From the NCBI GenBank assembly GCA_964249755.1, contig CAXUDB010000002.1, forward strand, positions 682,001 to 746,000: a stretch of DNA of 64,000 nt. The letters are read 5' to 3'. Origin of the DNA: Ilyomonas sp964249755. GTDB lineage: Bacteria > Bacteroidota > Bacteroidia > Chitinophagales > Chitinophagaceae. A model generated the notes under the pieces. It did no database searches and was not told where the DNA came from. It saw only the letters and a program-made list of their open reading frames with translations. The translations under genes and the position numbers were made by a program. Within the stretch, counting starts at the first letter, position 1. The number at the start of each line of letters is the position of its first letter. Shown here one piece after another: positions 54,753-63,570 of this stretch.

Positions 54753-56171
54753 TTACCTCGCTACCTGCAATCCTAATTCCTCAGCCTTCTCCATCATAAA
54801 ACGATAGGCTGCTTCATATTCATTCGGGATTACACCATCTAATATTGCTTCGCGGATCGCGTCTTTAATTAAACCTACTTCGCGGCTCGGTTTCAGCCCG
54901 AATGTTTCCATAATCAATTCGCCCGTTACCGGAGGCTGCCAGTTGCGAATGGCATCTTTTCCTTCCACTTCCACCAAACGTTGCCGCACCAGCTCAAAAT
55001 TTTGCAGGTATCGCCGAGCTTTCATTTTGTTTTTTGTGGTGATGTCCGCCTCGCACAACGTCATTAAGGTTTCTAAATCTTCACCGGCATCAAACAGTAG
55101 GCGTCGTATGGCGCTGTCCGTTATATTTTCTTTAGTTAAGGAAATAGGTCGCAGGTGCAGCAGCACGAGCTTTTGCACAAACTTCATGCTTTCGCCCAGT
55201 GGCAGTTTTAGCTTTGCAAAAATCTTTGGCACCATCCGCGCACCTACCACTTCATGCCCGTGAAATGTGAAGCCGTGACCTTCTTCGAATCCTTTGGTGG
55301 CAGGCTTGCCAATGTCGTGCAGCAACGCCGCCCAGCGCAGCCACAAATCTTCGCTCTTCCTCGCCACATTGTCCATCACCTGCAGCGTATGAAAAAAATT
55401 GTCCTTATGCCCCATGCCATCTACATTCTCCGCGCCCTGCAAGGCCGCCATCTGTGGAAAAATGAGTTGCAGCAAACCGCTCTCAAACAGGAGTTGAAAC
55501 CCAATAGACGGCTTTGGGCATAGCATCATTTTATTTAGCTCGACGGTAATACGCTCCTGCGTAATGATGCCAATACGGTGTGCGCTTTCGCGTATCGCAG
55601 CAAAAGTTTTTTCTTCAATGCGAAACCCTAATTGCGAAGCAAACCGGATGGCGCGCATCATCCGCAGCGGGTCATCGGAGAAAGTAATGTTGGGATCAAG
55701 CGGCGTGCGGATGACGGCGTGCTTAATATCCGACAAGCCATTGAAAGGGTCAATGAGTTGGCCATAATCTTCTTTATTTAAACTAATAGCAAGCGCATTA
55801 ATGGTAAAGTCTCTGCGGTTCTGGTCGTCTTCCAGCGTACCCGGAAATACAAGCGGGTTACGGCTTTCGGTGCGGTAGCTTTCTTTGCGCGCACCTACAA
55901 ATTCCACTTCAAAGCCATCAATTTTTATCTGTGCCGTGCCGAAATTTTTAAAGAAAGCCACGGTCGGTTTAGGGTGAAACCGTTCTGCTGTTTGCTGCGC
56001 CAGTGCAATGCCATCGCCAACGCATACAATATCAGCATCTTTCGATGCGCGACCAATGATTTTATCTCGCACGAAACCACCAATTACGTAAGCAGGAAAG
56101 CCCAGATCTTGTGCAGCCGAGGATATTTTTTTGAAAATAAAAAGTTCTTTTTCGCTACAAGGGATTTGCAT
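54753..56171 (-). CDS. cca: CCA-adding tRNA nucleotidyltransferase with HD domain
   Basis: About 472 residues from the ATG at 56171 (MQIPCSEKELFIF), because the nucleotidyltransferase domain follows directly; 33 extra residues upstream are unlikely. YVIGGFVRDKIIGRASKDAD holds the GG and metal-binding DxD-like motif (DADIV), RRDFTINALAI and DPLRMMRAIRFASQLGFRI are class II signatures. A C-terminal HD domain (WAALLHDIGKPATKG) adds phosphohydrolase potential. It matures tRNA 3' ends, needed because the tRNA-Leu here lacks an encoded CCA. Confidence 0.93.
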   Translation of the reverse strand: MQIPCSEKELFIFKKISSAAQDLGFPAYVIGGFVRDKIIGRASKDADIVCVGDGIALAQQTAERFHPKPTVAFFKNFGTAQIKIDGFEVEFVGARKESYRTESRNPLVFPGTLEDDQNRRDFTINALAISLNKEDYGQLIDPFNGLSDIKHAVIRTPLDPNITFSDDPLRMMRAIRFASQLGFRIEEKTFAAIRESAHRIGIITQERITVELNKMMLCPKPSIGFQLLFESGLLQLIFPQMAALQGAENVDGMGHKDNFFHTLQVMDNVARKSEDLWLRWAALLHDIGKPATKGFEEGHGFTFHGHEVVGARMVPKIFAKLKLPLGESMKFVQKLVLLHLRPISLTKENITDSAIRRLLFDAGEDLETLMTLCEADITTKNKMKARRYLQNFELVRQRLVEVEGKDAIRNWQPPVTGELIMETFGLKPSREVGLIKDAIREAILDGVIPNEYEAAYRFMMEKAEELGLQVAR

Positions 56172-56176
56172 CGAAG

Positions 56177-56184
56177 CAAAGATA
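56177..56184 (-). promoter_or_regulatory. cca promoter -7 box
   Basis: TATCTTTG on the minus strand matches TAnnTTTG and is 5 bases from the ATG at 56171, close to the 4-base spacing of the leaderless group. Confidence 0.55.
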
Positions 56185-57233
56185 AAAGGACGAACCGCAA
56201 TAAAGGAGTTGTAGTGAATATCTGACCGCGTCAAGCAATGCATGCGCTTGAAAATGATAGGTAGTATCACCCTTTTCTAGAAATTTTTAAAAGGGCAGGA
56301 GGGGGAAGAATAAGATTATGATATCAGCTATAGAATTATTGTCTTATAATCTTTCTGATAAAGATCAGTATTATAACAGTGACGTATGGTTTCAATACCA
56401 CATTAATCAGACAACTTTCGATCGTTGCCGACGAAAGATTTATAATAAATAAAAAATGGAACGAAGATAGAATGCGCTATTCAAATTCCAGCTCATTCAT
56501 ATTCAAGTCCCAGTCAATAGAAGACAGCTCTAGAGAAGACCTGCGATACCATTTTTTTGGTGCAATGGTATAGTTGATGACCATCTCTGTTTGTTTTGGC
56601 TTTTTCGTAAAAGTGGAAGAGGTAGGTATAGATAAAACTGTATTTACACTGTTGACAGGCGTATTGATGGTTAGTGATGTCATAACGTTGATTTTTAGAC
56701 TTGCACACAATTTCTTCACATAATTGTGCCATTTTTTAGTCGCAGAAAGTAGCCAGATAGAAAATAAAATTCAAAATAAATTTCAAGGCTGATTCTGAAA
56801 CTTTTATGTAAGTATAATTTATCATAACTAAATGGGGAAGAGAATAAGGATTGGAATAAAACCGCACACTTGCGTTCTGCATCGTACAGCAAAAGGCATT
56901 GATTGTGTCAGGTGACAAAAGGGAATAGGTATTTCTGCTAACACAGCGAAAAGACTTTATCCGGTAATGTGCCGTAGAAAGCTGAAAGCTTCTTAATTAA
57001 TGAGACACTTTATGTCATACATCCAACCAAAGAATTAAATCTGCTTTTGCGAACACAAGGCGGTTTACATTGGTTTTTCAAAAGAACCTATTATCTTATA
57101 ATACTTTGTCTTCTCTGTCCTCCTATCTATAAAATCTTTTGCTTAAGCCATTTCTTCATCGTCATTTATCTCTTGCTAAAGCCGTCCTGATGTAAAAAAC
57201 TTTTCGCATTTTTGCACCTATCTTTCAATCTGC
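56185..57233. other. Long intergenic stretch with a doubtful zinc-ribbon-like fragment
   Basis: About one kilobase of A/T-rich sequence without a convincing gene. On the minus strand, 56732-56514 could encode MAQLCEEIVCKSKNQRYD and then YACQQCKYSFIY, a pattern of paired cysteines like the zinc ribbon at the start of some IS transposases. No terminal repeats, catalytic residues or longer frame accompany it. The remaining short frames look like chance. The promoter of the prenyltransferase gene must lie near 57190-57230. Confidence 0.35.
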
Positions 57234-57989
57234 ATGAAGAATCAACTATACCAACAATTTATAGAACGGAAAAAGCTGGGGCGGAAATCATTTGCTGTGT
57301 TAATTGATCCTGATAAGATTGAAGTCACTCACGCCGAACAACTGGTCACCCTTGCTTCCGATGCCTCGGTTGATTATTTGTTTGTGGGCGGCAGCCTGGT
57401 TATTTCTAACCATTTAGACGAATGCATCCAGCAGATTAAAGCGCTATGCGATATACCTGTCATCCTCTTCCCCGGGTCGCCTTCACAAATCAGCAAGTAT
57501 GCTGATGCGCTATTATATCTTTCTCTCATTTCCGGTCGCAATCCAGAACTGCTCATTGGTCAGCACGTCATCAGCGCCCCGTTTGTAAAAAGCAGCGGGC
57601 TTGAAATTATGCCCACCGGCTACATGGTAGTAGATGGCGGCGCACCTACCACGGTCTCTTATATTTCCAATGCTTCGCCCATTCCTGCAGACAAGAATGA
57701 AATTGCCATGTGTACCGCTATGGCGGGCGAAATGCTGGGCATGAAACTCATTTATATGGATGCCGGCAGCGGAGCTAAGCGACCCATTGGAGAGATGATG
57801 ATTGAAAAAGTTGCCCGCCACATAGAAGCCCCGTTGATTGTAGGCGGCGGTATTACCAATCCTGAAAAAGCCTATCTGAACTGTAAAGCCGGTGCCGATG
57901 TGATTGTAGTAGGTAATGCCATTGAGAAAGACAGAAGCCTGATTAAAGAAATGAGCGACGCTATTCATGCTATTCCTGTGGTGGCTTAA
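57234..57989 (+). CDS. Geranylgeranylglyceryl/heptaprenylglyceryl phosphate synthase
   Basis: A 251-residue TIM-barrel prenyltransferase of the GGGPS/PcrB family that joins a polyprenyl diphosphate to glycerol-1-phosphate, forming an ether lipid precursor. Motifs: FAVLIDPDKIEV, DYLFVGGSLVIS, VILFPGSPSQISKYADALLYLS, KLIYMDAGSGAKRPI and PLIVGGGITNPEKAYLNCKAGADVIVVGNAIEK. The family is best known in archaea and Firmicutes; a separate group occurs in Bacteroidota. Prenyl chain length cannot be read by eye. Monocistronic. Confidence 0.93.
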   Translation: MKNQLYQQFIERKKLGRKSFAVLIDPDKIEVTHAEQLVTLASDASVDYLFVGGSLVISNHLDECIQQIKALCDIPVILFPGSPSQISKYADALLYLSLISGRNPELLIGQHVISAPFVKSSGLEIMPTGYMVVDGGAPTTVSYISNASPIPADKNEIAMCTAMAGEMLGMKLIYMDAGSGAKRPIGEMMIEKVARHIEAPLIVGGGITNPEKAYLNCKAGADVIVVGNAIEKDRSLIKEMSDAIHAIPVVA

Positions 57990-58068
57990 AATTTTTAATC
58001 TTCATTTATTGTATAGCCTGCAGTAAAGGTTCCGGCTCTTGTTATCTTTATAGCTTTATCGTCTGTGT

Positions 58069-60030
58069 ATGAAACTGCTGATGACCATTTTGCTGCTCCT
58101 TTTTTGTGTCACGCTTTTTGCGCAGCCGCCTGCCGCCAAGGGCAATATTGCGGAGATAGAAAAAAAAGGAGCCCTTTCATCAGTTATGGGCGATGGCTTA
58201 ACGTTTACAGCCGCTTCTTCCGATTATACTATTTATTATGCCCGCTGCAGTTGGAAGATTGATCCTTCTCTATATTACATCAGCGGTTCTGTTACGCATT
58301 ATATCAACGTTACCCGTACAACAAATTCTATCGTTTTCGACCTTGATAATTCGCTGCGCGTAGATAGTGTGGTCCGGCACGGTGCTAAGCTTTCTTTCAG
58401 CCAGGGCACTAATAAAACACTTACTGTTTCCTTTGCACAAACATTATCTGCCGGACAAAAGGATTCCTTATCTATCTACTACCACGGCGCGCCTGCCAGC
58501 AATGGCTTTGGCTCTTTTACCAAAGGGTTTCACAACAACGGCACGGTGCCGGTTTTATGGACACTGAGTGAGCCGTATGGCGCACGTGATTGGTGGCCTT
58601 GCCGCAATGGATTGGATGATAAAATCGACAGCATAAACATTTACATTACGCATCCTTCTCAATATGCAGCTTCTGCCAATGGTTTACTGATTAACAAAAC
58701 CATCAGTGATAACAATACAACCAGTTATTTCAAACATCGTTATCCCATCGCTACTTATCTTGTTGGCATTGCGGTAACTAATTATGCCAGTTTTACGCAA
58801 GGCGTGGCGTTACGAAACGGCACTTTGCCCGTTATCACCACGGTTTACCCCGAATATCTTTCTTACTTCCAGACTTATGTGCCTACGGTGTATAACGCTT
58901 TGCAGTTGTACGATCAGTATTTCGGCGCTTATCCTTTTATGAACGAGCGCTATGGGCAAACCGAGTTTGACTGGGGCGGAGGTATGGAACACCAAACTAA
59001 TTCTTTCATCACCAATGCAGATGAATACCTGATGGCACATGAGCTGGGACACCAGTGGTTCGGCGATAAACTGACGCTAGGTAGCTGGCAGGATACCTGG
59101 CTCAACGAAGGCTTTGCCACTTATTTAGCTGACTTCTTTTACACGGAGCACTTTCATCCTGAAAACCTTGCTACTGTTGTATCGCAGAGCCTGTCTTATG
59201 CAACGGCAGACGCGCATGGCTCAGTGCGGGTGGATGATACAACTGATGTAAACCGCATCTTTAATTTTAATCTTTCTTACAAGAAAGGTGCGATGCTGGT
59301 GCGCATGTTGCGATGGACGTTGGGCGATTCCGTTTTCTTCAAAGGTATTAACCAATACCTCGAAGATCCTGTGCTGAAGTATAAATTTGCCCGCACGGCA
59401 GATCTGCAACGTAACTTAGAAAGCGCAAGCGGTACATCTTTATCTTACTTCTTCAATCAATGGTTTTATGGACGCGGTTATCCCTCTTTTGCTGTACAAT
59501 GGAATTACAGGAAAAACAAGTTGCAACTGCAAATTACCGAGACGACAAGCGATGCTTCTGTGAAGTGCTTTTTTGTGCCACTACAACTGCGTTTTCAAAA
59601 AGGTTCGCAGCAAAAAGATGTGGTGATTAACATTCAAAAAAATGTTACACGGCTCACCGTTCCGCTAAACTTTAAACCGGATACAGTATTGATTGATCCG
59701 GTACAATACTTAGTAAGTAAAAACAACAATTCGGCAGCCAACAGCAAACTGGTTTTGTTTGATAATGAAGACAGAAATCCACCGCTTCATCTGTATCCAA
59801 ATCCAGCGACAGATGTGTTACACATACAAGCTAATGTAGAGGATTTTGCTCTCTATAAATCAGTACGTATCATTACTGCTTCAGGTAAAATTGTTTTTAT
59901 AAAAGATATCAACCTTGATGGTCAGATCGGGATCAGCCTAAACGTTGCAAATCTGCCAAGAGGTTTGTATTTTGTTTTGATTCAAGATGAGCAAGGCAGG
60001 CTCATTAAAAGAAAATTCATCCGGGAATAA
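58069..60030 (+). CDS. Secreted M1-family metallopeptidase with type IX sorting domain
   Basis: 653 residues with a Sec signal (MKLLMTILLLLFCVTLFAQ). The M1 core has FDWGGGMEHQ, the zinc motif HELGHQWFG (324-332) and NEGFATYLADFF with the third zinc ligand Glu. The last 80 residues (LHLYPNPATDVLHIQ, NLPRGLYFVLIQDEQGRLI) are a type A T9SS C-terminal domain, so the enzyme is exported across the outer membrane and perhaps attached to the surface. Protein or peptide degradation is likely. It lies 79 bases after the preceding gene and 20 bases before the lysozyme gene. Confidence 0.93.
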   Translation: MKLLMTILLLLFCVTLFAQPPAAKGNIAEIEKKGALSSVMGDGLTFTAASSDYTIYYARCSWKIDPSLYYISGSVTHYINVTRTTNSIVFDLDNSLRVDSVVRHGAKLSFSQGTNKTLTVSFAQTLSAGQKDSLSIYYHGAPASNGFGSFTKGFHNNGTVPVLWTLSEPYGARDWWPCRNGLDDKIDSINIYITHPSQYAASANGLLINKTISDNNTTSYFKHRYPIATYLVGIAVTNYASFTQGVALRNGTLPVITTVYPEYLSYFQTYVPTVYNALQLYDQYFGAYPFMNERYGQTEFDWGGGMEHQTNSFITNADEYLMAHELGHQWFGDKLTLGSWQDTWLNEGFATYLADFFYTEHFHPENLATVVSQSLSYATADAHGSVRVDDTTDVNRIFNFNLSYKKGAMLVRMLRWTLGDSVFFKGINQYLEDPVLKYKFARTADLQRNLESASGTSLSYFFNQWFYGRGYPSFAVQWNYRKNKLQLQITETTSDASVKCFFVPLQLRFQKGSQQKDVVINIQKNVTRLTVPLNFKPDTVLIDPVQYLVSKNNNSAANSKLVLFDNEDRNPPLHLYPNPATDVLHIQANVEDFALYKSVRIITASGKIVFIKDINLDGQIGISLNVANLPRGLYFVLIQDEQGRLIKRKFIRE

Positions 60031-60049
60031 AGCGTTTGGATAGCAGGCA

Positions 60050-60829
60050 ATGGCAAAGCGAAAAAAGAAAAAGAAGCGGAAACAGTGGCTTTACCTGATT
60101 ATTATTGTTGTTGTTGTGATTGCTTCTTATATCAGCTATCAGCTCTATCAAATCTATCTTTATAACAAAACCGATTTTGCCCGCTACGACGGTTTCAATA
60201 TTGATGTTCCCTTAGGTTACAGCATTCATGGTATAGACATCAGCCGCCACCAGGGTGCTATCACATGGCCGGCTGTCAAGTCAATGCAGGTAAAAGATGT
60301 CAAGCTCGATTTTGCTTATATTAAAGCCACAGAGGGATTGGCTAATACTGATGTTTATTACAAGCGCAACTGGACCAAATGCCGCGAACTCTACATCCCG
60401 CATGGCGCATATCATTTTTACTTAGCAAACAAAAGCGGCGCTGCGCAGGCGATTCATTTTATAAAAACCGTCAGGCTGCTGCCCGGCGACCTGCCGCCTG
60501 TAGTGGATATAGAACAACTCTATAGCGCAAAACCGGATGTAATGCGTGTGGAATTAAAGCTTTGGCTGAGCATGATTGAAACGCACTACGGCGTGAAGCC
60601 CATTATTTACACGTACGTTAGTTTTTACGAAAAATACTTAGGCAAAGACTTCGATTCGTATCCGTTATGGATTGCCCATTATACGCAGCGGAGAGAGCCG
60701 CGTATTAAACGCGATTGGTTGTTCTGGCAGTTCAACGAGCGTGGTACTGTCAATGGCATTACTTCGCGTACCGACTTTAATGTATTTAACGGCGATACGG
60801 CTTCGTTTAACGAACTGTTGGTGAAATGA
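60050..60829 (+). CDS. GH25 lysozyme-like muramidase, membrane anchored
   Basis: 259 residues. A lysine-rich N-terminus (AKRKKKKKRKQWL) precedes one membrane helix (YLIIIVVVVIASYISYQLY). The GH25 domain starts YSIHGIDISRHQGAITW (Asp near 65) and contains FAYIKATEG, HGAYHFYLAN, PPVVDIEQL (catalytic Asp/Glu near 150) and WLFWQFNERGTVNGI. It cleaves peptidoglycan between MurNAc and GlcNAc. The anchor suggests a periplasmic role in wall remodelling rather than secretion. It may share a transcript with the M1 peptidase. Confidence 0.92.
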   Translation: MAKRKKKKKRKQWLYLIIIVVVVIASYISYQLYQIYLYNKTDFARYDGFNIDVPLGYSIHGIDISRHQGAITWPAVKSMQVKDVKLDFAYIKATEGLANTDVYYKRNWTKCRELYIPHGAYHFYLANKSGAAQAIHFIKTVRLLPGDLPPVVDIEQLYSAKPDVMRVELKLWLSMIETHYGVKPIIYTYVSFYEKYLGKDFDSYPLWIAHYTQRREPRIKRDWLFWQFNERGTVNGITSRTDFNVFNGDTASFNELLVK

Positions 60830-60940
60830 AGCGGAATAGCTATGCAGTGAAGTGATAAGAGAAACACTTTTTCTAATGATTAACCATTTAAAAATTGATG
60901 TAAGAATCAGCTCCGCAAAAATGGGAATCAATACTGATTA

Positions 60941-62332
60941 TCAGTAAGCATTTGCTTCCCCTTTAAAAATATTGATGACCGTCATAAACAGGATTTTAAT
61001 ATCCAGCATCAGGCTCCAGTTTTCCATGTACCAGATGTCATATTCGACGCGCTTTTCCATCAGCGACGGATCAGACGTTTCTCCACGATAGCCATTCACC
61101 TGTGCCCAGCCGGTGATGCCTGGTTTCAGAAACTGGCGCACCATGTATTGGCTGATAATGGCGCTGTATTCTTCTGTATGCAGCAGCATGTGCGGGCGTG
61201 GCCCGGTAATGCTCATATTGCCAATAAATACATTAAAGAATTGGGGTAACTCATCTATGCTCGTCTTGCGCATAAATGCGCCTATGCCGGTAATGCGCTT
61301 ATCACTACGCGTAGCCTGCAATGCGTTACTATCATCATTCACCGTCATGCTTCTGAACTTGTAACACCAGAAAGGTTTGTTGTCTTTGCCGGAGCGTTGT
61401 TGTTTGAAAAATACCGGACCTTTTGAAGACAGTTTGATAAGTATGGCTAGTATAGGAGTCAACCAAGACAAAAGAAACAGAATGGCAGCCGTGCTGATGA
61501 AAATATCAAACAAACGCTTGCGAAGGCTGTTGCGCGTTTTCTGCAAAGGTTCTGAGCGCAAACTGATCACAGGCATTTCGCTGAAAAAATCTACGTGGTG
61601 ATAATCAGAGCGATCAACTTTTTTAGTAGTCACAAACCGCACACGAACGCATTTGCTCTCCGCTTCTTCCGTTAGTTCCTGCATTAAATTATTTTCCGAA
61701 GGCAGTATAGTGGAATAAATTTCGGTCACATTATTTTCTACAGCATAATCCAAACAATCTTTGATGTTGCCAATGATATTGCCGCTCTTGTCTACCGAAA
61801 GTTGGCTACTGGTGCCAAAGATGCCGGCAAGGTTATAAAAACTTTTATTGCTGTTGAAGTATTCTGCCAGTTGCACTGCTTCTTTGTTATAACCTACAAT
61901 GGCGATCTTCTTTTGCGTAATCATCTTTTTAAAGACAAACTCTGTAACATAAGTAAGCAGGAAACGGCTAAGCAGCAATAAAGCCGCCATCAGGCAGAAA
62001 GTGCCGGCGATGAAACGTTCATTGAAGTTGGAAGGACTAATAAAATAATAAACGGTTGTAAACAGAACGAGATGGCTTACCAAGGTGCGCCACGTGCAGC
62101 GCAGCGTCATTTCGGTTTGCGATAAAGTAGAGTGAGTATACAACCGAAACAAACGCGCTAAAATGATCCAAGAAAAATTGAAAGCAAGTAAAAGGCAGAA
62201 AGTAAACAAACCACTGGCGTTACGCCCTTGCAGCGGCGTTATCAGGTTAACGACCAGAAAAGGCAGGTTGTTGATAATAAAGTCGCTCAACAGCAACACA
62301 AGTCGCAGTAAATAAAATTTTTTGTTTCCCAT
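60941..62332 (-). CDS. Polyprenyl-phosphate glycosyl-1-phosphate transferase (WcaJ-type)
   Basis: 463 residues. Four to five membrane helices (about 1-120), a nucleotide/CoA-binding-like domain (KKIAIVGYNKEAVQLAEYF, about 140-255), another helix (IFISTAAILFLLSWLTPILA) and the bacterial sugar transferase domain with KGPVFFKQQRSGKDNKPF, YKFRSM, MRKTSIDELPQFFNV, SITGPRP and QFLKPGITGWAQVNGYRG. It starts exopolysaccharide or capsule repeat units by moving a sugar phosphate onto undecaprenyl phosphate. Glucose is the common sugar but unproven here. No other polysaccharide genes adjoin. The divergent gene, uppS, makes the lipid carrier. Confidence 0.92.
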   Translation of the reverse strand: MGNKKFYLLRLVLLLSDFIINNLPFLVVNLITPLQGRNASGLFTFCLLLAFNFSWIILARLFRLYTHSTLSQTEMTLRCTWRTLVSHLVLFTTVYYFISPSNFNERFIAGTFCLMAALLLLSRFLLTYVTEFVFKKMITQKKIAIVGYNKEAVQLAEYFNSNKSFYNLAGIFGTSSQLSVDKSGNIIGNIKDCLDYAVENNVTEIYSTILPSENNLMQELTEEAESKCVRVRFVTTKKVDRSDYHHVDFFSEMPVISLRSEPLQKTRNSLRKRLFDIFISTAAILFLLSWLTPILAILIKLSSKGPVFFKQQRSGKDNKPFWCYKFRSMTVNDDSNALQATRSDKRITGIGAFMRKTSIDELPQFFNVFIGNMSITGPRPHMLLHTEEYSAIISQYMVRQFLKPGITGWAQVNGYRGETSDPSLMEKRVEYDIWYMENWSLMLDIKILFMTVINIFKGEANAY

Positions 62333-62734
62333 AAAGTGAATATCAGATTTGCAGCCAGCCGGTGTTAGAGCAACGCAAAATTAGTGAATTTTGATCTTCT
62401 TCTATGCTAAATTTATCATTTTAACTGGTTCACTTCAACAAAACAGCTTTACAACACCGCTACATGTAACAATAAAGTAAGCCGGAGTAATATCTCCAAT
62501 TTGGAGATACGTCTTTTTAGTTAGATCTGTTTTCTTCTGCCGTTTATTTATGATTAAGCGTTTGGTAATGGTTCGCTTAAAAGCAATTTGCCCGTTGATA
62601 ACAGGATAGATAAGCAGATGATTGCAGATAAGAAAGTAAGCGAAACATTATTCTCATGTAGACATGAGGCTATATTTCGCATTGTAGGATACCCGGTTCA
62701 TTTTATTACTTTTGCCCACTTTTAAAACAAAGCT
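62333..62734. other. Divergent intergenic region
   Basis: About 400 bases between two outward-reading genes. It holds a 19-bp palindrome (62491-62509) and otherwise no coding frame I can support. A TTACTTTTG segment near 62707 could be part of the uppS promoter. Confidence 0.4.
62491..62509. repeat. 19-bp palindrome between the divergent genes
   Basis: TATCTCCAATTTGGAGATA has perfect 9-base arms around one T. TCTTTTTAG follows two bases later, so on the plus strand it could be a small terminator. As a dyad midway between two divergent promoters it could equally be an operator. Confidence 0.55.
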
Positions 62735-63496
62735 ATGCAGCCTTCTACCGTTTCCACATTAGACAAAAGCCGTTTGCCACGCCACATTGCTGTTATTATG
62801 GATGGCAATGGTCGCTGGGCAAAAGAGAAAGGGCAGGACCGGTTGTATGGCCATTCGCACGGCGTGGAAAGTGTGCGACAGGTAACAGAAGGTGCGGCTG
62901 AATTGGGCATCGAATACTTAACCCTTTATGCCTTCAGCACCGAGAACTGGGACCGTCCGCAGCCCGAAGTAGCAGGGCTGATGGTATTGCTGGTGGACAC
63001 GATGCGGAAAGAGATTACTACGCTCAATAAAAATAACATCCGTCTGCATGTAATAGGCGATACTGATATGCTGCCGGAAGAAACGCAGCACGAGCTGAGA
63101 GAAGCCATCAGCGAAACCTCTGTAAATACTGGCTTGAATCTTATTATCGCGCTCAGCTATAGCAGCCGCTGGGAGCTGATTCGAGCCGTGAAACAGGTAG
63201 CACAGGATGTAGCTAACGGCACTTTACATCCCGAAGCTATTTCTGAGCAAACCTTTCAGCAATATCTTTGCACCAAAGATTTTCCCGACCCGGAACTAAT
63301 GATCAGAACCAGCGGTGAACATCGTATCTCCAACTTTCTATTGTACCAATTGGCATATGCTGAATTGTATTTTACCGATGTGTTTTGGCCGGATTTCCGC
63401 AAGGCAGATTTGATAGAAGCGCTGCTGAATTATCAGAACCGCGAAAGACGTTTTGGAAAAATAAGTGAGCAGATTGTAGAAAGGTTAGAGGATTGA
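62735..63496 (+). CDS. uppS: Isoprenyl (undecaprenyl diphosphate) transferase
   Basis: 253 residues of the cis-prenyltransferase family. HIAVIMDGNGRWAKEKG (Asp near 23) binds the diphosphate, TLYAFSTENWDRP and LMIRTSGEHRISNFLLYQLAY are diagnostic, and the C-terminal RRFGKISEQ is typical. It makes the C55 carrier used in peptidoglycan and polysaccharide assembly. Cytoplasmic, membrane-associated. The length is normal. Confidence 0.96.
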   Translation: MQPSTVSTLDKSRLPRHIAVIMDGNGRWAKEKGQDRLYGHSHGVESVRQVTEGAAELGIEYLTLYAFSTENWDRPQPEVAGLMVLLVDTMRKEITTLNKNNIRLHVIGDTDMLPEETQHELREAISETSVNTGLNLIIALSYSSRWELIRAVKQVAQDVANGTLHPEAISEQTFQQYLCTKDFPDPELMIRTSGEHRISNFLLYQLAYAELYFTDVFWPDFRKADLIEALLNYQNRERRFGKISEQIVERLED

Positions 63497-63570
63497 ACAA
63501 ATAATAGGTAAGAGTTGATATCAGATAGAAAGACAGAGCAGAAAACAAAGCACACATTCAATATTAAATA

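Noticed and set aside
57138..57152. GCTTAAGC palindrome upstream of the prenylglyceryl phosphate synthase
   Set aside because: Only 8 bases, lacking the central four bases of the operator; expected by chance in A/T-rich DNA.
60849..60874. AAGTG..CACTT hairpin with T run between the lysozyme and transferase genes
   Set aside because: The stem is only 5 bp with a 10-base loop, too weak to call a terminator.
62550..62585. GATTAAGCG and CGCTTAAAAGC segments resembling operator halves
   Set aside because: The halves are too far apart and wrongly oriented for one 16-bp site.
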